DNA of 64,000 nt from Opitutaceae bacterium (lineage in GTDB: Bacteria; Verrucomicrobiota; Verrucomicrobiia; Opitutales; Opitutaceae): NCBI GenBank assembly GCA_019455245.1, contig JACFMR010000018.1:1-64000 (forward strand). Direction: 5' to 3'. Made by a program: the position numbers and the translations under genes. Within the stretch, counting starts at the first letter, position 1. Each line of letters opens with the position of its first letter. Under the pieces are notes generated by a model that did no database searches, was not told the DNA's origin, and worked only from the letters and a program-made list of their open reading frames with translations. Below are positions 42,508-51,385 of this stretch, one piece after another.

Positions 42508-44754
42508 TCAGACCCGGATTTCGGCCACGCCCCGGGCGAGCTGCAGGTGCTGCGGCAGCGAATTGGCCTCGTGGTATTTGCGCAGCACGGCGGCGCGGGC
42601 TCGCTCCGGCCGGGCGTGGTCGCCGTTGAGGCGGGCGGTGATCGCCTGCTTGAGCGCATCGGCGAGCCGGTAGCGGTCGCCCGGCGGGATGAGCCAGGCA
42701 TCCGTCGGCGCGATCATCTCGGAGATGCCATTGACGTCGGTGGTGACGATATGGCGCCGGAACACGGCGGATTCGAGGATGACGCGTGGAAACGATTCCT
42801 CGAAGCTGGTGCAAACGAACACATCGGCCAGCCGGTAAAAATCGAAAACCTCGCCCGTTTCGGGGAGGAACACGGCCAGTTCCTCCAGTCCGAGGCGCGC
42901 CACTTCATCCCGGAGGGTTTCCAAAAACAGCCCGGGGCGGGCGCCGACCATGAGAAATTGGATCTTGCGGCCGGGCCAAAGCACAGGCAGTTCGCGGCGA
43001 AGCAGATCGAGCGCCTGGATGAAGATGTGCTGGCCCTTGCGCTCGCAGACCGAGCCGATGTTGATGACGAGCAGGGCGTCGGGATCGAGCCCGTGCTTGC
43101 GACGCAGATCGGCGGCGGCGTGGGCGGCGGCGAAGGCGTCGATGCGTCCGGCGTCCACCCAGCTCGGCAGCAGCACGAAATTGCCGCGAGCGCCGAGGTC
43201 GTTGAAAATCCGGCGCGAGGAATCGGCCGTGAACACGACACGGGTGGCGAGCCGGAAGGCGTCTTCGATCAGAGGCAGGACCTCCGGGGCGATGTCCTTC
43301 TTGAAGAAACGGCGGACCGGTGAGCTTTCGTGAATATAAAACAGGCTCGGCAACATGCGCGCATGCGCGGCGCGGATGGCCCAGAAAGCGACCATGGTGT
43401 TGGCGATCACGAGATCGGTCCCGTTCCACGGCAGTGCGGCCACGGCGGCATCGAGCCGGGCGGAGAACTCTTCGGGCGTTGCGGCGGCCAAGGCTGAACC
43501 CAAATCAACCAAGGTGACCGGCATGCCTGCGGACGCAAAAGTCGCGCGCATGGGGCCATCCTGCGGTGAAACCACCTGCACGGTGATGCCGGCCTGCCGG
43601 CTCAGGAAACGAGCCAGTTCGAAAATGAACCACGGTGCGCCCTCGAAGTTGAGGTTGTGCGTCACCACCAACACCCGCAGCGGCTGATCGGGACGACGCG
43701 CCGGCAGCCGCGCGGAGGCGAGCCGGGTGGCCTTGACGGGGGCCGGCGCTTCGGCGGCAAAGTTTTGCCAGGCAGTTTTCAGCGCCGGCCACAGGTCCCG
43801 CCAACCCGTGGCGGGCAAACCGTGGCGCATGGCGGAAGCGCGGAGTGCGCCGGCTCCGCGCAGGAAGGTGCGCAGGGAACGCGAGGGCAGGCTGGTTTCC
43901 GCACCGGCGAGGATGCGCGGGGTGAACCGTTGGGCGAAGACGAGATGCTGTTCGCCGTTGTCGAGCTCGGCGAAGAGCTTGAGCAGAACCGGCACGGCGC
44001 AGTCGGCCGGCAGATCGAGATGACCGACGAAGGCGGAGGACTCGCGGCCGGCGAGATCGGAAAACTCGCCGTTGATGTCGGTGCGGGGCAGGCCGTAGAG
44101 CAGCGAACCCACGTGCAGCGGATCAACGACCCCGGTGATGCGTTTGATACGCCGTTCGCGATGGGCGAGCCAGCCGGTAATGGAGACGCGGCCGTAGCGG
44201 ACCCAGCCGATGTCGCGTGGTGCTTCCAAGGCACCGAAGAACGGCGGGCCGGGCAGCACGTTGCGCGGTTCGGCGATGGCGCCCGAGATCATCTCGTCGG
44301 CCAAGGCCGCGAGCGGCACGGCCGGACGCCGCTGTTGCAAACGCAGCAGGGGATTGATCAACCCGGGCAACAGGTCCGGCAGAGGTTTGACCGGTGGAGC
44401 GGTCCCGGCCGCGGAATCGACGGTGATGCCGGTGCGAAAGATTTCCTGCCAGACGTTGGTCTGATCGCGTACCTCGAGGCGCAGCAGGGTCGCGCCGGCG
44501 TGCGGCGCGAGCGGCAGGGTGAAGCCGAGGAACGGCGGACCGGGACGTTTGAGATAGACTTCATCCAGCCCCGGCTTGGGCAGGCCCCAGTTGGCGAAAA
44601 AGCAGCGGCCATCCACCCAGGCGCGCAGATCGGAGACGATCCGGTTTTGCGGTGACCAGATCCAGCCCGCCAACCAAGTCACGCCGGCAGGGAACCGCCA
44701 ACCCTCGGGATGGACCTCGATGTCGATTTTCCAGGCAGGGGTTTCGGTGATCAC
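42508..44754 (-). CDS. modular glycosyltransferase: modules A-B plus GT4
   Basis: A 748-residue soluble glycosyltransferase. Module A is near residues 15-110 (VTWLAGWIWS, SDLRAWVDG, WGLPKPG) and module B near 155-280 (VSITGWLAHRERRIKRI, NGEQHLVFAQRF). The GT4 domain begins near 358 (VTHNLNFEGAPWFIFELA) and contains SPQDGPMRATF, LFYIHES, ERKGQHIFIQAL and EESFPRVILES with both acidic residues of E-x7-E, so it should be active with a nucleotide-sugar donor. The GTG start at 44754 overlaps the stop of the preceding gene by 4 nt (GTGA); no ATG lies near this point in frame. No signal peptide or membrane helix is seen, so it is cytoplasmic. Donor and acceptor are unknown. Confidence 0.85.
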   Translation of the reverse strand: MITETPAWKIDIEVHPEGWRFPAGVTWLAGWIWSPQNRIVSDLRAWVDGRCFFANWGLPKPGLDEVYLKRPGPPFLGFTLPLAPHAGATLLRLEVRDQTNVWQEIFRTGITVDSAAGTAPPVKPLPDLLPGLINPLLRLQQRRPAVPLAALADEMISGAIAEPRNVLPGPPFFGALEAPRDIGWVRYGRVSITGWLAHRERRIKRITGVVDPLHVGSLLYGLPRTDINGEFSDLAGRESSAFVGHLDLPADCAVPVLLKLFAELDNGEQHLVFAQRFTPRILAGAETSLPSRSLRTFLRGAGALRASAMRHGLPATGWRDLWPALKTAWQNFAAEAPAPVKATRLASARLPARRPDQPLRVLVVTHNLNFEGAPWFIFELARFLSRQAGITVQVVSPQDGPMRATFASAGMPVTLVDLGSALAAATPEEFSARLDAAVAALPWNGTDLVIANTMVAFWAIRAAHARMLPSLFYIHESSPVRRFFKKDIAPEVLPLIEDAFRLATRVVFTADSSRRIFNDLGARGNFVLLPSWVDAGRIDAFAAAHAAADLRRKHGLDPDALLVINIGSVCERKGQHIFIQALDLLRRELPVLWPGRKIQFLMVGARPGLFLETLRDEVARLGLEELAVFLPETGEVFDFYRLADVFVCTSFEESFPRVILESAVFRRHIVTTDVNGISEMIAPTDAWLIPPGDRYRLADALKQAITARLNGDHARPERARAAVLRKYHEANSLPQHLQLARGVAEIRV

Positions 44755-46985
44755 GGGCGGGATGAGGCCACGCAGGCGGCCAGGGCGACATGGCCCGGCA
44801 GCAGGGTAGCGGAGTTGAAGTGTTGGACGACGCGGTCGCGGGCCCGTTGGGTGCGGACGACTGCGGCCTCGTGGTGGGCCAGCAGATCCTGCAGCCCGTC
44901 GCAGATGGCCTGGCTGTCGCCTGGCGGAATGAGGCACCCATGCTCAGAATCAGGCAGCAGATCGAGAATGCCGTGCACCCCGGTGGTGAGGATGGGCACG
45001 CGTGCCACCATCGCTTCCATGATCACCCGGGGCAGGGATTCTTCGTAACTGCTGCAAACAAAAAGATCCGCGGCGCGGTAGTAGGCGAGGGGATCGGCAG
45101 TGGCAGGGATGATGGTGAGATTGGGCCGGTCGAGCTGCCGGAGCAGCGCATGGAGGTCGCGGTCAAACAGGGTGTCGCGGCCGCCGATCATCAAAAACCG
45201 GCACCGGGCGGCGGAGGCGGGATGTTGCCGCCAGAGCAAATCGACGCCGCGCGCAAAGATGTGCTGGCCCTTGCGATCGCAAACCGAACCGACATTGACC
45301 ACGAGACGCGTATCCGGCGCGACCCCGAGTTCCTGCCGGATGAGCCCGCGATCCAGCTTCGCGAGCTGCGTATCAATCGCGGTCACGTCGATCCAGCCCG
45401 GGTTGATGCCGTGGTTGTCGCGGCCCAGCCAAGGCCGATAATAGTTGCGGGTGGTCTCGGTAAGAAACGACACGCAGGTGGCGAGGCGGAAGGTTGACTG
45501 AATCAGGGGCAACGTGCGCGGCGACATGTGGCCGAGGTAGAAGGTTGCCGGGGTGGTGCTCTCGTGCAGGTAGAACAGCGACGGTTTGCCGGCGCGGTGG
45601 GCAAGGTGCACCGCCCACCACATGGACAGGGTGTTGGCCACGACCAGATCGGTGGCACTGAGGTCGATGGCCCGGGCAAGGTCGGTCAATGCCCGTTGCA
45701 GTCCGCGCCGATCGGCCGACTGCAGCAACGGCTGCGTGGAAACAACCTGGTGGGTGGCGCCGAGTTCGTGGTAGCGCGCGGCCAGCGGACCGTCCGCGGC
45801 CGAGATAATGTGCAGCCGGGCGCCGGCAGTGCGGTATTCGCGGGCAAGTTCGACCAGAAAAAGCGGCGCACCCTCGTGCGCCAGATTGTGGGTGAAGAGG
45901 ACGATGCGCCGCGGCGTGGGCGTGGCATCGGCGACGGGACGGTTAAACCGGCCCTGCACCGCAGCATTGGCCGCGGGGCTGACGGCCGGCCGGGCGCGGA
46001 GCCGATATTCCGCATGGGCCTGGCGCAATCCCCGCCAGAAGTCCCGGGTGCGGGGCACGGTGAATCCGCGTTCCCGACAACGCCGGTCGAGTTCACGCGC
46101 GCGTTGAAGAAAGGTGATCGGACGGTGGGCGATGAGCGGTGCTTTTTCCGTTTCCTGATCCCACGTGTGCACCCGTTGCACCTGACAGAGATGCCAGGAT
46201 CCATCATCCAATTCGGCGTAAATGCGGACGCACAGGGGCAACGGCAATTGGGCGGGCACATCGATCAAACCATCGATCCGGCAGTCCTTGGCGTGCGGAA
46301 ACTGCGGATACATGGCTTCCACGTAGGCCTTGTGCCCACCGAGTTCGAGTTCCTGCCAGGTCTGCAGGTCCACGCTGGCGGCGACGCGTCGGATGCGGGC
46401 GGTTTCGTGAAACAGCCAGCCCTCGATGCGCAAGCGCCCGAACAGCACACGCTCGGTCAGGGTGGGTTGATGGAGGTGGCCGTGAAAGGGCAGGTGCGGA
46501 AAACGCAACACGGCGGGCAGGGGCAGGGCGGCGGCCTGAGCCGACGCGTGATCCGTCTCGTCGGCACGCAGGGCGTTGAGCAGTGCACGCGCAAATTCGT
46601 GCGGTTGTATGACCGGGTGCGGCGTGGCGGCGGGGGCGGCCGTGGCGGGTTCCACGTCCAAGGTCTGCGTATGCAGAACGTGCCATTGGCCGGCGATATC
46701 CAAGGCCTCGAAGGTCAGTTCCGCGGTGCCGGGAAGCAGGTCCAGGTATGCTTCAAAACCGCCGGGGAGAAAGGCGGCGGATTGTTTGAAAAAGGCCGCG
46801 AGATCGGCGCGGGGAAAACCGTAGACGGCGGGATGAGCGGTGCCGTCCACGCGGATTCGCAGATCCACGAAGTGTCGCCCGTGTGTGCCGGCCGCCCACC
46901 CGGCCAACCCTGTCCGACCGGCTTTGACCGGGGTGGCGGGGGCAGGTTGATCAAGATGGAAGAACCCTGACGGCGTTTCGTGCAT
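44751..46985 (-). CDS. modular glycosyltransferase: modules A-B plus GT4
   Basis: A 744-residue soluble glycosyltransferase and first gene of its four-gene minus-strand array. Module A is near residues 20-125 (TGLAGWAAG, VDLRIRVDG, YGFPRADLAAFF) and module B near 175-290 (LRIEGWLFHETARIRRVAAS, YPQFPHAKDCRIDG). The GT4 domain starts near 358 (LFTHNLAHEGAPLFLVELA), with AADGPLAARYHELG, LFYLHEST, DRKGQHIFARGVDLL and EESLPRVIMEAM. It is most like the protein at 51386 (same YPQFP/YPQYP block and QTW/QVW region), which heads no array but ends the second one. The ATG at 46985 is divergent from the gene at 47084 across 98 bp. Confidence 0.87.
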   Translation of the reverse strand: MHETPSGFFHLDQPAPATPVKAGRTGLAGWAAGTHGRHFVDLRIRVDGTAHPAVYGFPRADLAAFFKQSAAFLPGGFEAYLDLLPGTAELTFEALDIAGQWHVLHTQTLDVEPATAAPAATPHPVIQPHEFARALLNALRADETDHASAQAAALPLPAVLRFPHLPFHGHLHQPTLTERVLFGRLRIEGWLFHETARIRRVAASVDLQTWQELELGGHKAYVEAMYPQFPHAKDCRIDGLIDVPAQLPLPLCVRIYAELDDGSWHLCQVQRVHTWDQETEKAPLIAHRPITFLQRARELDRRCRERGFTVPRTRDFWRGLRQAHAEYRLRARPAVSPAANAAVQGRFNRPVADATPTPRRIVLFTHNLAHEGAPLFLVELAREYRTAGARLHIISAADGPLAARYHELGATHQVVSTQPLLQSADRRGLQRALTDLARAIDLSATDLVVANTLSMWWAVHLAHRAGKPSLFYLHESTTPATFYLGHMSPRTLPLIQSTFRLATCVSFLTETTRNYYRPWLGRDNHGINPGWIDVTAIDTQLAKLDRGLIRQELGVAPDTRLVVNVGSVCDRKGQHIFARGVDLLWRQHPASAARCRFLMIGGRDTLFDRDLHALLRQLDRPNLTIIPATADPLAYYRAADLFVCSSYEESLPRVIMEAMVARVPILTTGVHGILDLLPDSEHGCLIPPGDSQAICDGLQDLLAHHEAAVVRTQRARDRVVQHFNSATLLPGHVALAACVASSRP

Positions 46986-47083
46986 GTGCGGGGCGTGAAG
47001 CGGACACGATGGGTCGTGGCGCAGTCAATGTTAAGCTTGAAGCATGACGGGGTTATGGTGGGTTTTGCCGGCATCGTTGTCCC
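46986..47083. promoter_or_regulatory. divergent intergenic region between GT array 1 and GT-C gene
   Basis: 98 bp that should hold the promoters of the minus-strand glycosyltransferase array and the plus-strand GT-C-like gene. TAACAT/ATGTTA near its middle is the only AT-rich candidate; no -35 box at standard spacing was found on either strand. Confidence 0.3.
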
Positions 47084-49174
47084 ATGGTGATGAATCAACC
47101 GCCCAAACCCACGCACTCCCGCCGCCACTGGGGGGTGGTGTTGTTGTTTGTGCTGGCGATGGGGTACAACGTGTGGGGGGTGACGTATCATTTTGGGATG
47201 GGATTTTTGGCCGGGCACGAGTTTCGGCAGTCGCAGACGGCATTGATCAGCCGCTACATTGACCGGGAGAACAATTTTGGGCTGCTGTATGAGACGCCGA
47301 TCTTGGGCAAGCCGTGGGTATCGATTTTGATGGAGGTGCCGATTTACGAGTGGAGCGTGGTGGGTTTGAGCCGGTTGACGGGCTGGGAGCACGTGATCTC
47401 GGCGCGGTTGATTTCGGTCGGGTGTTTTTACGCGATGCTGGGGGCGGTGTGGCTGTTGTTGGGGCGGCTGGGGGTGGCGCGGGTCCGGCGGCTGTTGTTT
47501 TTGGCGCTGATATTGGCGGCGCCGGTGTACATTTTTTATTCGCGGGCGTTCCTGATCGACGCGATGGCGCTGATGGCGGGGGTGTGGTGGTTGTATGCGT
47601 TTGTGCGGGTGATGCAGGAGCGGGACTGGCGTTGGCTGGCGGTGGCGGTGGTGGCGGGGAGCGTGTCAGCGTTGGTCAAGGGGGCGGTGTATGCGGTGTG
47701 GCTGGTGCCGGGTGCGGCGTACGGGGCGTGGGTGCTGTGGCGGGAGTGGCGGGCGCAGCTGGGCTGGAAACGATTGTTGCAAACCGTGGGCTGGGGGTTG
47801 GGCACGGTGGTGGTGGCGGTGGGGTTGTTGCGGGCGTGGGTGGCCTACACCGATCCGATCAAGGCGGCGCACGCGTCGGCGTGGATATTCACGTCGGCGA
47901 ACCTGTCGCTGGGCAACTGGGGGATGTTTTCGGCGGAAGCATTGTTGTCGGGGAAGGTCTGGGGCTTCCTGACGCGGTGTTGGGAACAGGCGATCATGTC
48001 GCGGTGGCTGCTGGGGGCGGTGCTGGTGTTGGGGCTGTGTTTGCCGCGGGCGCGCAAGCCGGTGCTGGGGATCGGGGGGATGTTTTTTGTGGCGCAGTTC
48101 ATGATGCCGTATGCGTTCGCCTACCAGGACTACTATTTTTACATGATCGCGGTGTTTGCGCTGGTGGCGGCGGGTTACGTGGTGACGGCGCTGTGGGAGA
48201 CGAAGGTGTGGTGGAGCGGCTGGGTGCTGGTGGCGGTGCTGCTGACCGCCCAGGTCCGCGCCTACTTCGCCGATTATTACCAGCAGCAAAGTGCGGTGAT
48301 GGACGGAGGTTCGCCGGTAACGACGGTACTGCGGGAGCTGACGCCGAAGAACTCGGTGATCGTGGTGGCGGGGGCGGACTGGGCGGCGATGACACCGCTG
48401 TATGCCGAGCGCCGGGCGCTGATGGTGCGCAACGGTCTGGAGTTTGACCGGGATTACCTAGAACGCGCCTTCTACGAACTTGGCGAGGAGGAGATTTCGG
48501 CGCTGGTGCTGGTGGGAGAGTTGCGCAACAACCGGAATTTCATCCGCATGGTGCAGGAGCGGTTTGAGCTGACAGATGAACCACTGTTCGCGTGGCGGAA
48601 TGAGGAGGTCTACGTGAGCCGTCTGCATGCGGTGCGCATGCAGGCGATCATGACGAAGGAAGCGCGGTGGACTGCGCTTGATCTGCAGATCAATGCCGTC
48701 GAGGGCCACGAAGCCGTTTTGCCGGCAGCCGCGCCTCAGCCTTTCACGAGCGGCGGTCGCGATGCGCTGGTTCCCGAACCCCATCAGGGACGGTTTGAGC
48801 ACGGCAGCGGTTGGATTGAACATGAGGGCCGGGAGGTCATGCTCATGAATCCGCATGCGGATCTTTGGGTGCGCCCGGCCCCGAATGCGCGTCGGATTGA
48901 GTGGCGCGTGGGCATCATGCCCGGGGCCTATGCGTCGGCTGACACCCGCACCGACGGCGTGCGGTTTCTCGTGTTGGGTGAAACCGAGGATGGTCCGACG
49001 CGAGCCATCGTGCAGCGGGTGCTCGACCCTTGGCGCCAACCGGGAGACCGCAGCGAGCAGTTGCTGGCAGCGGAATACAATCCGCGCCCGGGTGAGACGC
49101 TGCGGTTTTCTGTCCGGCCGTGGGGCAACGGGGCCTTCGACTGGGCTTATACGGTGTCAATCATGGTGAAATGA
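47084..49174 (+). CDS. polytopic GT-C-like protein with class I C-terminal module (tandem copy 1)
   Basis: A 696-residue membrane protein. After the first helix comes AGHEFRQSQTA (about 43-53), a motif of GT-C transferases (G-x-H/N-x-[FW]-R-Q-x-Q-T-A), then TPILGKPWVS and MEVPIYEW. Nine or more helices end near residue 400. The soluble part has VVAGADWAAMTPLYAERRAL near 428 and ends in a class I module (about 585-696: WRVGIMPGAYASADT, TDGVRFLVLG, DWAYTVSIMV). ATG 47084 or ATG 47090 may be used. The first 400 residues are almost identical to the next gene, whereas residues 480-690 are only loosely related. Codons in the shared block end in G unusually often (GTG, TTG, GGG, GCG), unlike its own C-terminal part. 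Confidence 0.8.
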   Translation: MVMNQPPKPTHSRRHWGVVLLFVLAMGYNVWGVTYHFGMGFLAGHEFRQSQTALISRYIDRENNFGLLYETPILGKPWVSILMEVPIYEWSVVGLSRLTGWEHVISARLISVGCFYAMLGAVWLLLGRLGVARVRRLLFLALILAAPVYIFYSRAFLIDAMALMAGVWWLYAFVRVMQERDWRWLAVAVVAGSVSALVKGAVYAVWLVPGAAYGAWVLWREWRAQLGWKRLLQTVGWGLGTVVVAVGLLRAWVAYTDPIKAAHASAWIFTSANLSLGNWGMFSAEALLSGKVWGFLTRCWEQAIMSRWLLGAVLVLGLCLPRARKPVLGIGGMFFVAQFMMPYAFAYQDYYFYMIAVFALVAAGYVVTALWETKVWWSGWVLVAVLLTAQVRAYFADYYQQQSAVMDGGSPVTTVLRELTPKNSVIVVAGADWAAMTPLYAERRALMVRNGLEFDRDYLERAFYELGEEEISALVLVGELRNNRNFIRMVQERFELTDEPLFAWRNEEVYVSRLHAVRMQAIMTKEARWTALDLQINAVEGHEAVLPAAAPQPFTSGGRDALVPEPHQGRFEHGSGWIEHEGREVMLMNPHADLWVRPAPNARRIEWRVGIMPGAYASADTRTDGVRFLVLGETEDGPTRAIVQRVLDPWRQPGDRSEQLLAAEYNPRPGETLRFSVRPWGNGAFDWAYTVSIMVK
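47120..48291 (+). repeat. 1172-bp near-identical tandem block, copy 1
   Basis: Matches 49253-50424 at a constant offset of 2133 bp. By eye I find three substitutions, all within the first 150 bp. Identity starts abruptly at CGCCGCCACTG and stops at CAGCAGCAAAG. A second conserved stretch follows from about 48336, after some 45 bp of divergent sequence. Confidence 0.9.
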
Positions 49175-49228
49175 ACGGTCTGTCTTTGGAGTTGCCGCAT
49201 CCGTTACATCCATTTTTTTGCACGAAAT

Positions 49229-51313
49229 ATGAATGCAGCCGTAAATGATATTCGCCGCCACTGGGGGGTGGTGTTGTTGTTTGTGCTGGCGTTGGGGTAC
49301 AACGTGTGGGGGGTGACGTATCATTTTGGGATGGGATTTTTGGCTGGGCACGAGTTTCGGCAGTCGCAGACGGCGTTGATCAGCCGCTACATTGACCGGG
49401 AGAACAATTTTGGGCTGCTGTATGAGACGCCGATCTTGGGCAAGCCGTGGGTATCGATTTTGATGGAGGTGCCGATTTACGAGTGGAGCGTGGTGGGTTT
49501 GAGCCGGTTGACGGGCTGGGAGCACGTGATCTCGGCGCGGTTGATTTCGGTCGGGTGTTTTTACGCGATGCTGGGGGCGGTGTGGCTGTTGTTGGGGCGG
49601 CTGGGGGTGGCGCGGGTCCGGCGGCTGTTGTTTTTGGCGCTGATATTGGCGGCGCCGGTGTACATTTTTTATTCGCGGGCGTTCCTGATCGACGCGATGG
49701 CGCTGATGGCGGGGGTGTGGTGGTTGTATGCGTTTGTGCGGGTGATGCAGGAGCGGGACTGGCGTTGGCTGGCGGTGGCGGTGGTGGCGGGGAGCGTGTC
49801 AGCGTTGGTCAAGGGGGCGGTGTATGCGGTGTGGCTGGTGCCGGGTGCGGCGTACGGGGCGTGGGTGCTGTGGCGGGAGTGGCGGGCGCAGCTGGGCTGG
49901 AAACGATTGTTGCAAACCGTGGGCTGGGGGTTGGGCACGGTGGTGGTGGCGGTGGGGTTGTTGCGGGCGTGGGTGGCCTACACCGATCCGATCAAGGCGG
50001 CGCACGCGTCGGCGTGGATATTCACGTCGGCGAACCTGTCGCTGGGCAACTGGGGGATGTTTTCGGCGGAAGCATTGTTGTCGGGGAAGGTCTGGGGCTT
50101 CCTGACGCGGTGTTGGGAACAGGCGATCATGTCGCGGTGGCTGCTGGGGGCGGTGCTGGTGTTGGGGCTGTGTTTGCCGCGGGCGCGCAAGCCGGTGCTG
50201 GGGATCGGGGGGATGTTTTTTGTGGCGCAGTTCATGATGCCGTATGCGTTCGCCTACCAGGACTACTATTTTTACATGATCGCGGTGTTTGCGCTGGTGG
50301 CGGCGGGTTACGTGGTGACGGCGCTGTGGGAGACGAAGGTGTGGTGGAGCGGCTGGGTGCTGGTGGCGGTGCTGCTGACCGCCCAGGTCCGCGCCTACTT
50401 CGCCGATTATTACCAGCAGCAAAGCATCTATCATGAGGGGGGATATCCTTTCACGGCGGTGATCCGCGAGCTGACGCCGAAGAACTCTGTGATCGTGGTG
50501 GCGGGGGCGGACTGGGCGGCGATGACTCCGCTGTATGCCGAGCGCCGGGCGCTGATGGTGCGCAACGGATTGGAATATGACCGCGAGTACCTCAAGCGGG
50601 CCTTTGCCGATCTCAAGGGCGAAGTGGTCTCGGCCATTGTGCTGTGGAATCAAACGCGGGAGAACCGGGAGTTGATCGAGGCAGCCGCCCGTCATTACGG
50701 CATCGATGGCCGGCAGCCCACCTTTTCGTGGGAGGACAAGGCGGATATTTACATCAACCCGCTCTATGCCCGTGCGGTGCAATACAGGCTGCTGCAGGAC
50801 AAACGCTACGCGGGCATCATCCTGCCCGACAGCGCCAGAGAGATCACCAAGGATACCAAGTTGCTCAAGATCACGCCGGAAGAGGCGGAAGTGATGTTCT
50901 CCCAGATGACCCCGCTGCCGTATCAGGTTTCCTTTGACCTGGGGCTGGACTGGATGGATGTGGGCGACCGGAAGGTGCTGTCGGCCCACCCGGACACCGA
51001 TCTCTGGCTTTATCCCCCGGCCGGGGCCACGCAGGTGGAGTGGACTTTCGGGATTTTTGACAGCGCCTACACCAAGGAAGGAGACAAATCGGATGGGGTC
51101 ATTTTCATCGTGGTTGGAGAGACGCCGGACGGGGTGGCGCGCATCATCCATGAGCGCTTGCTGGACCCGTTGAACAACGAGGCGGACCGTGGCGACCAAC
51201 ATGTGGTGATTCCGTACACGGCATTGCCCGGCGAAACCCTGCGGTTTTCCACCCGTGGCAACAAGACTCCAGCCTACGATTGGGCCTACATTTACGAGAT
51301 CAAGGTGCAGTGA
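49229..51313 (+). CDS. polytopic GT-C-like protein with class I C-terminal module (tandem copy 2)
   Basis: A 694-residue paralog of the gene just upstream (54-nt gap, same strand). The membrane half, residues about 10-400, is nearly identical, including HEFRQSQTA and LGKPWVS. The soluble half differs: after VVAGADWAAMTPLYAERR it has LWNQTRENRELIEAA, SWEDKADIYINPLYARA and a class I module (about 580-694: WTFGIFDSAYTKEGD, SDGVIFIVVGETPDG, DRGDQHVVIPY, YDWAYIYEIKV). So the predicted catalytic part is conserved and the periplasmic tail has diversified. The ATG at 49229 is used; the first eight residues replace a longer N-terminus in copy 1. It converges with the gene at 51386. Confidence 0.82.
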   Translation: MNAAVNDIRRHWGVVLLFVLALGYNVWGVTYHFGMGFLAGHEFRQSQTALISRYIDRENNFGLLYETPILGKPWVSILMEVPIYEWSVVGLSRLTGWEHVISARLISVGCFYAMLGAVWLLLGRLGVARVRRLLFLALILAAPVYIFYSRAFLIDAMALMAGVWWLYAFVRVMQERDWRWLAVAVVAGSVSALVKGAVYAVWLVPGAAYGAWVLWREWRAQLGWKRLLQTVGWGLGTVVVAVGLLRAWVAYTDPIKAAHASAWIFTSANLSLGNWGMFSAEALLSGKVWGFLTRCWEQAIMSRWLLGAVLVLGLCLPRARKPVLGIGGMFFVAQFMMPYAFAYQDYYFYMIAVFALVAAGYVVTALWETKVWWSGWVLVAVLLTAQVRAYFADYYQQQSIYHEGGYPFTAVIRELTPKNSVIVVAGADWAAMTPLYAERRALMVRNGLEYDREYLKRAFADLKGEVVSAIVLWNQTRENRELIEAAARHYGIDGRQPTFSWEDKADIYINPLYARAVQYRLLQDKRYAGIILPDSAREITKDTKLLKITPEEAEVMFSQMTPLPYQVSFDLGLDWMDVGDRKVLSAHPDTDLWLYPPAGATQVEWTFGIFDSAYTKEGDKSDGVIFIVVGETPDGVARIIHERLLDPLNNEADRGDQHVVIPYTALPGETLRFSTRGNKTPAYDWAYIYEIKVQ
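49253..50424 (+). repeat. 1172-bp near-identical tandem block, copy 2
   Basis: Second copy of the block at 47120-48291. The near-perfect identity covers only the membrane-spanning part of the gene, which points to recent duplication or gene conversion limited to that part. Confidence 0.9.
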
Positions 51314-51385
51314 GGCCTTGAATCTTACTCCCGGGCATTTCGGCTGATGCGGCAGTAGTGCACAGCGGGATCCGAAGCAGCGTGC

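Noticed and set aside
49799-51202. 467-codon minus-strand open frame opposite tandem copy 2
   Set aside because: Its His/Arg/Pro-rich translation mirrors the G-biased codons of the real gene; it is not conserved as a protein in copy 1 over its full length.
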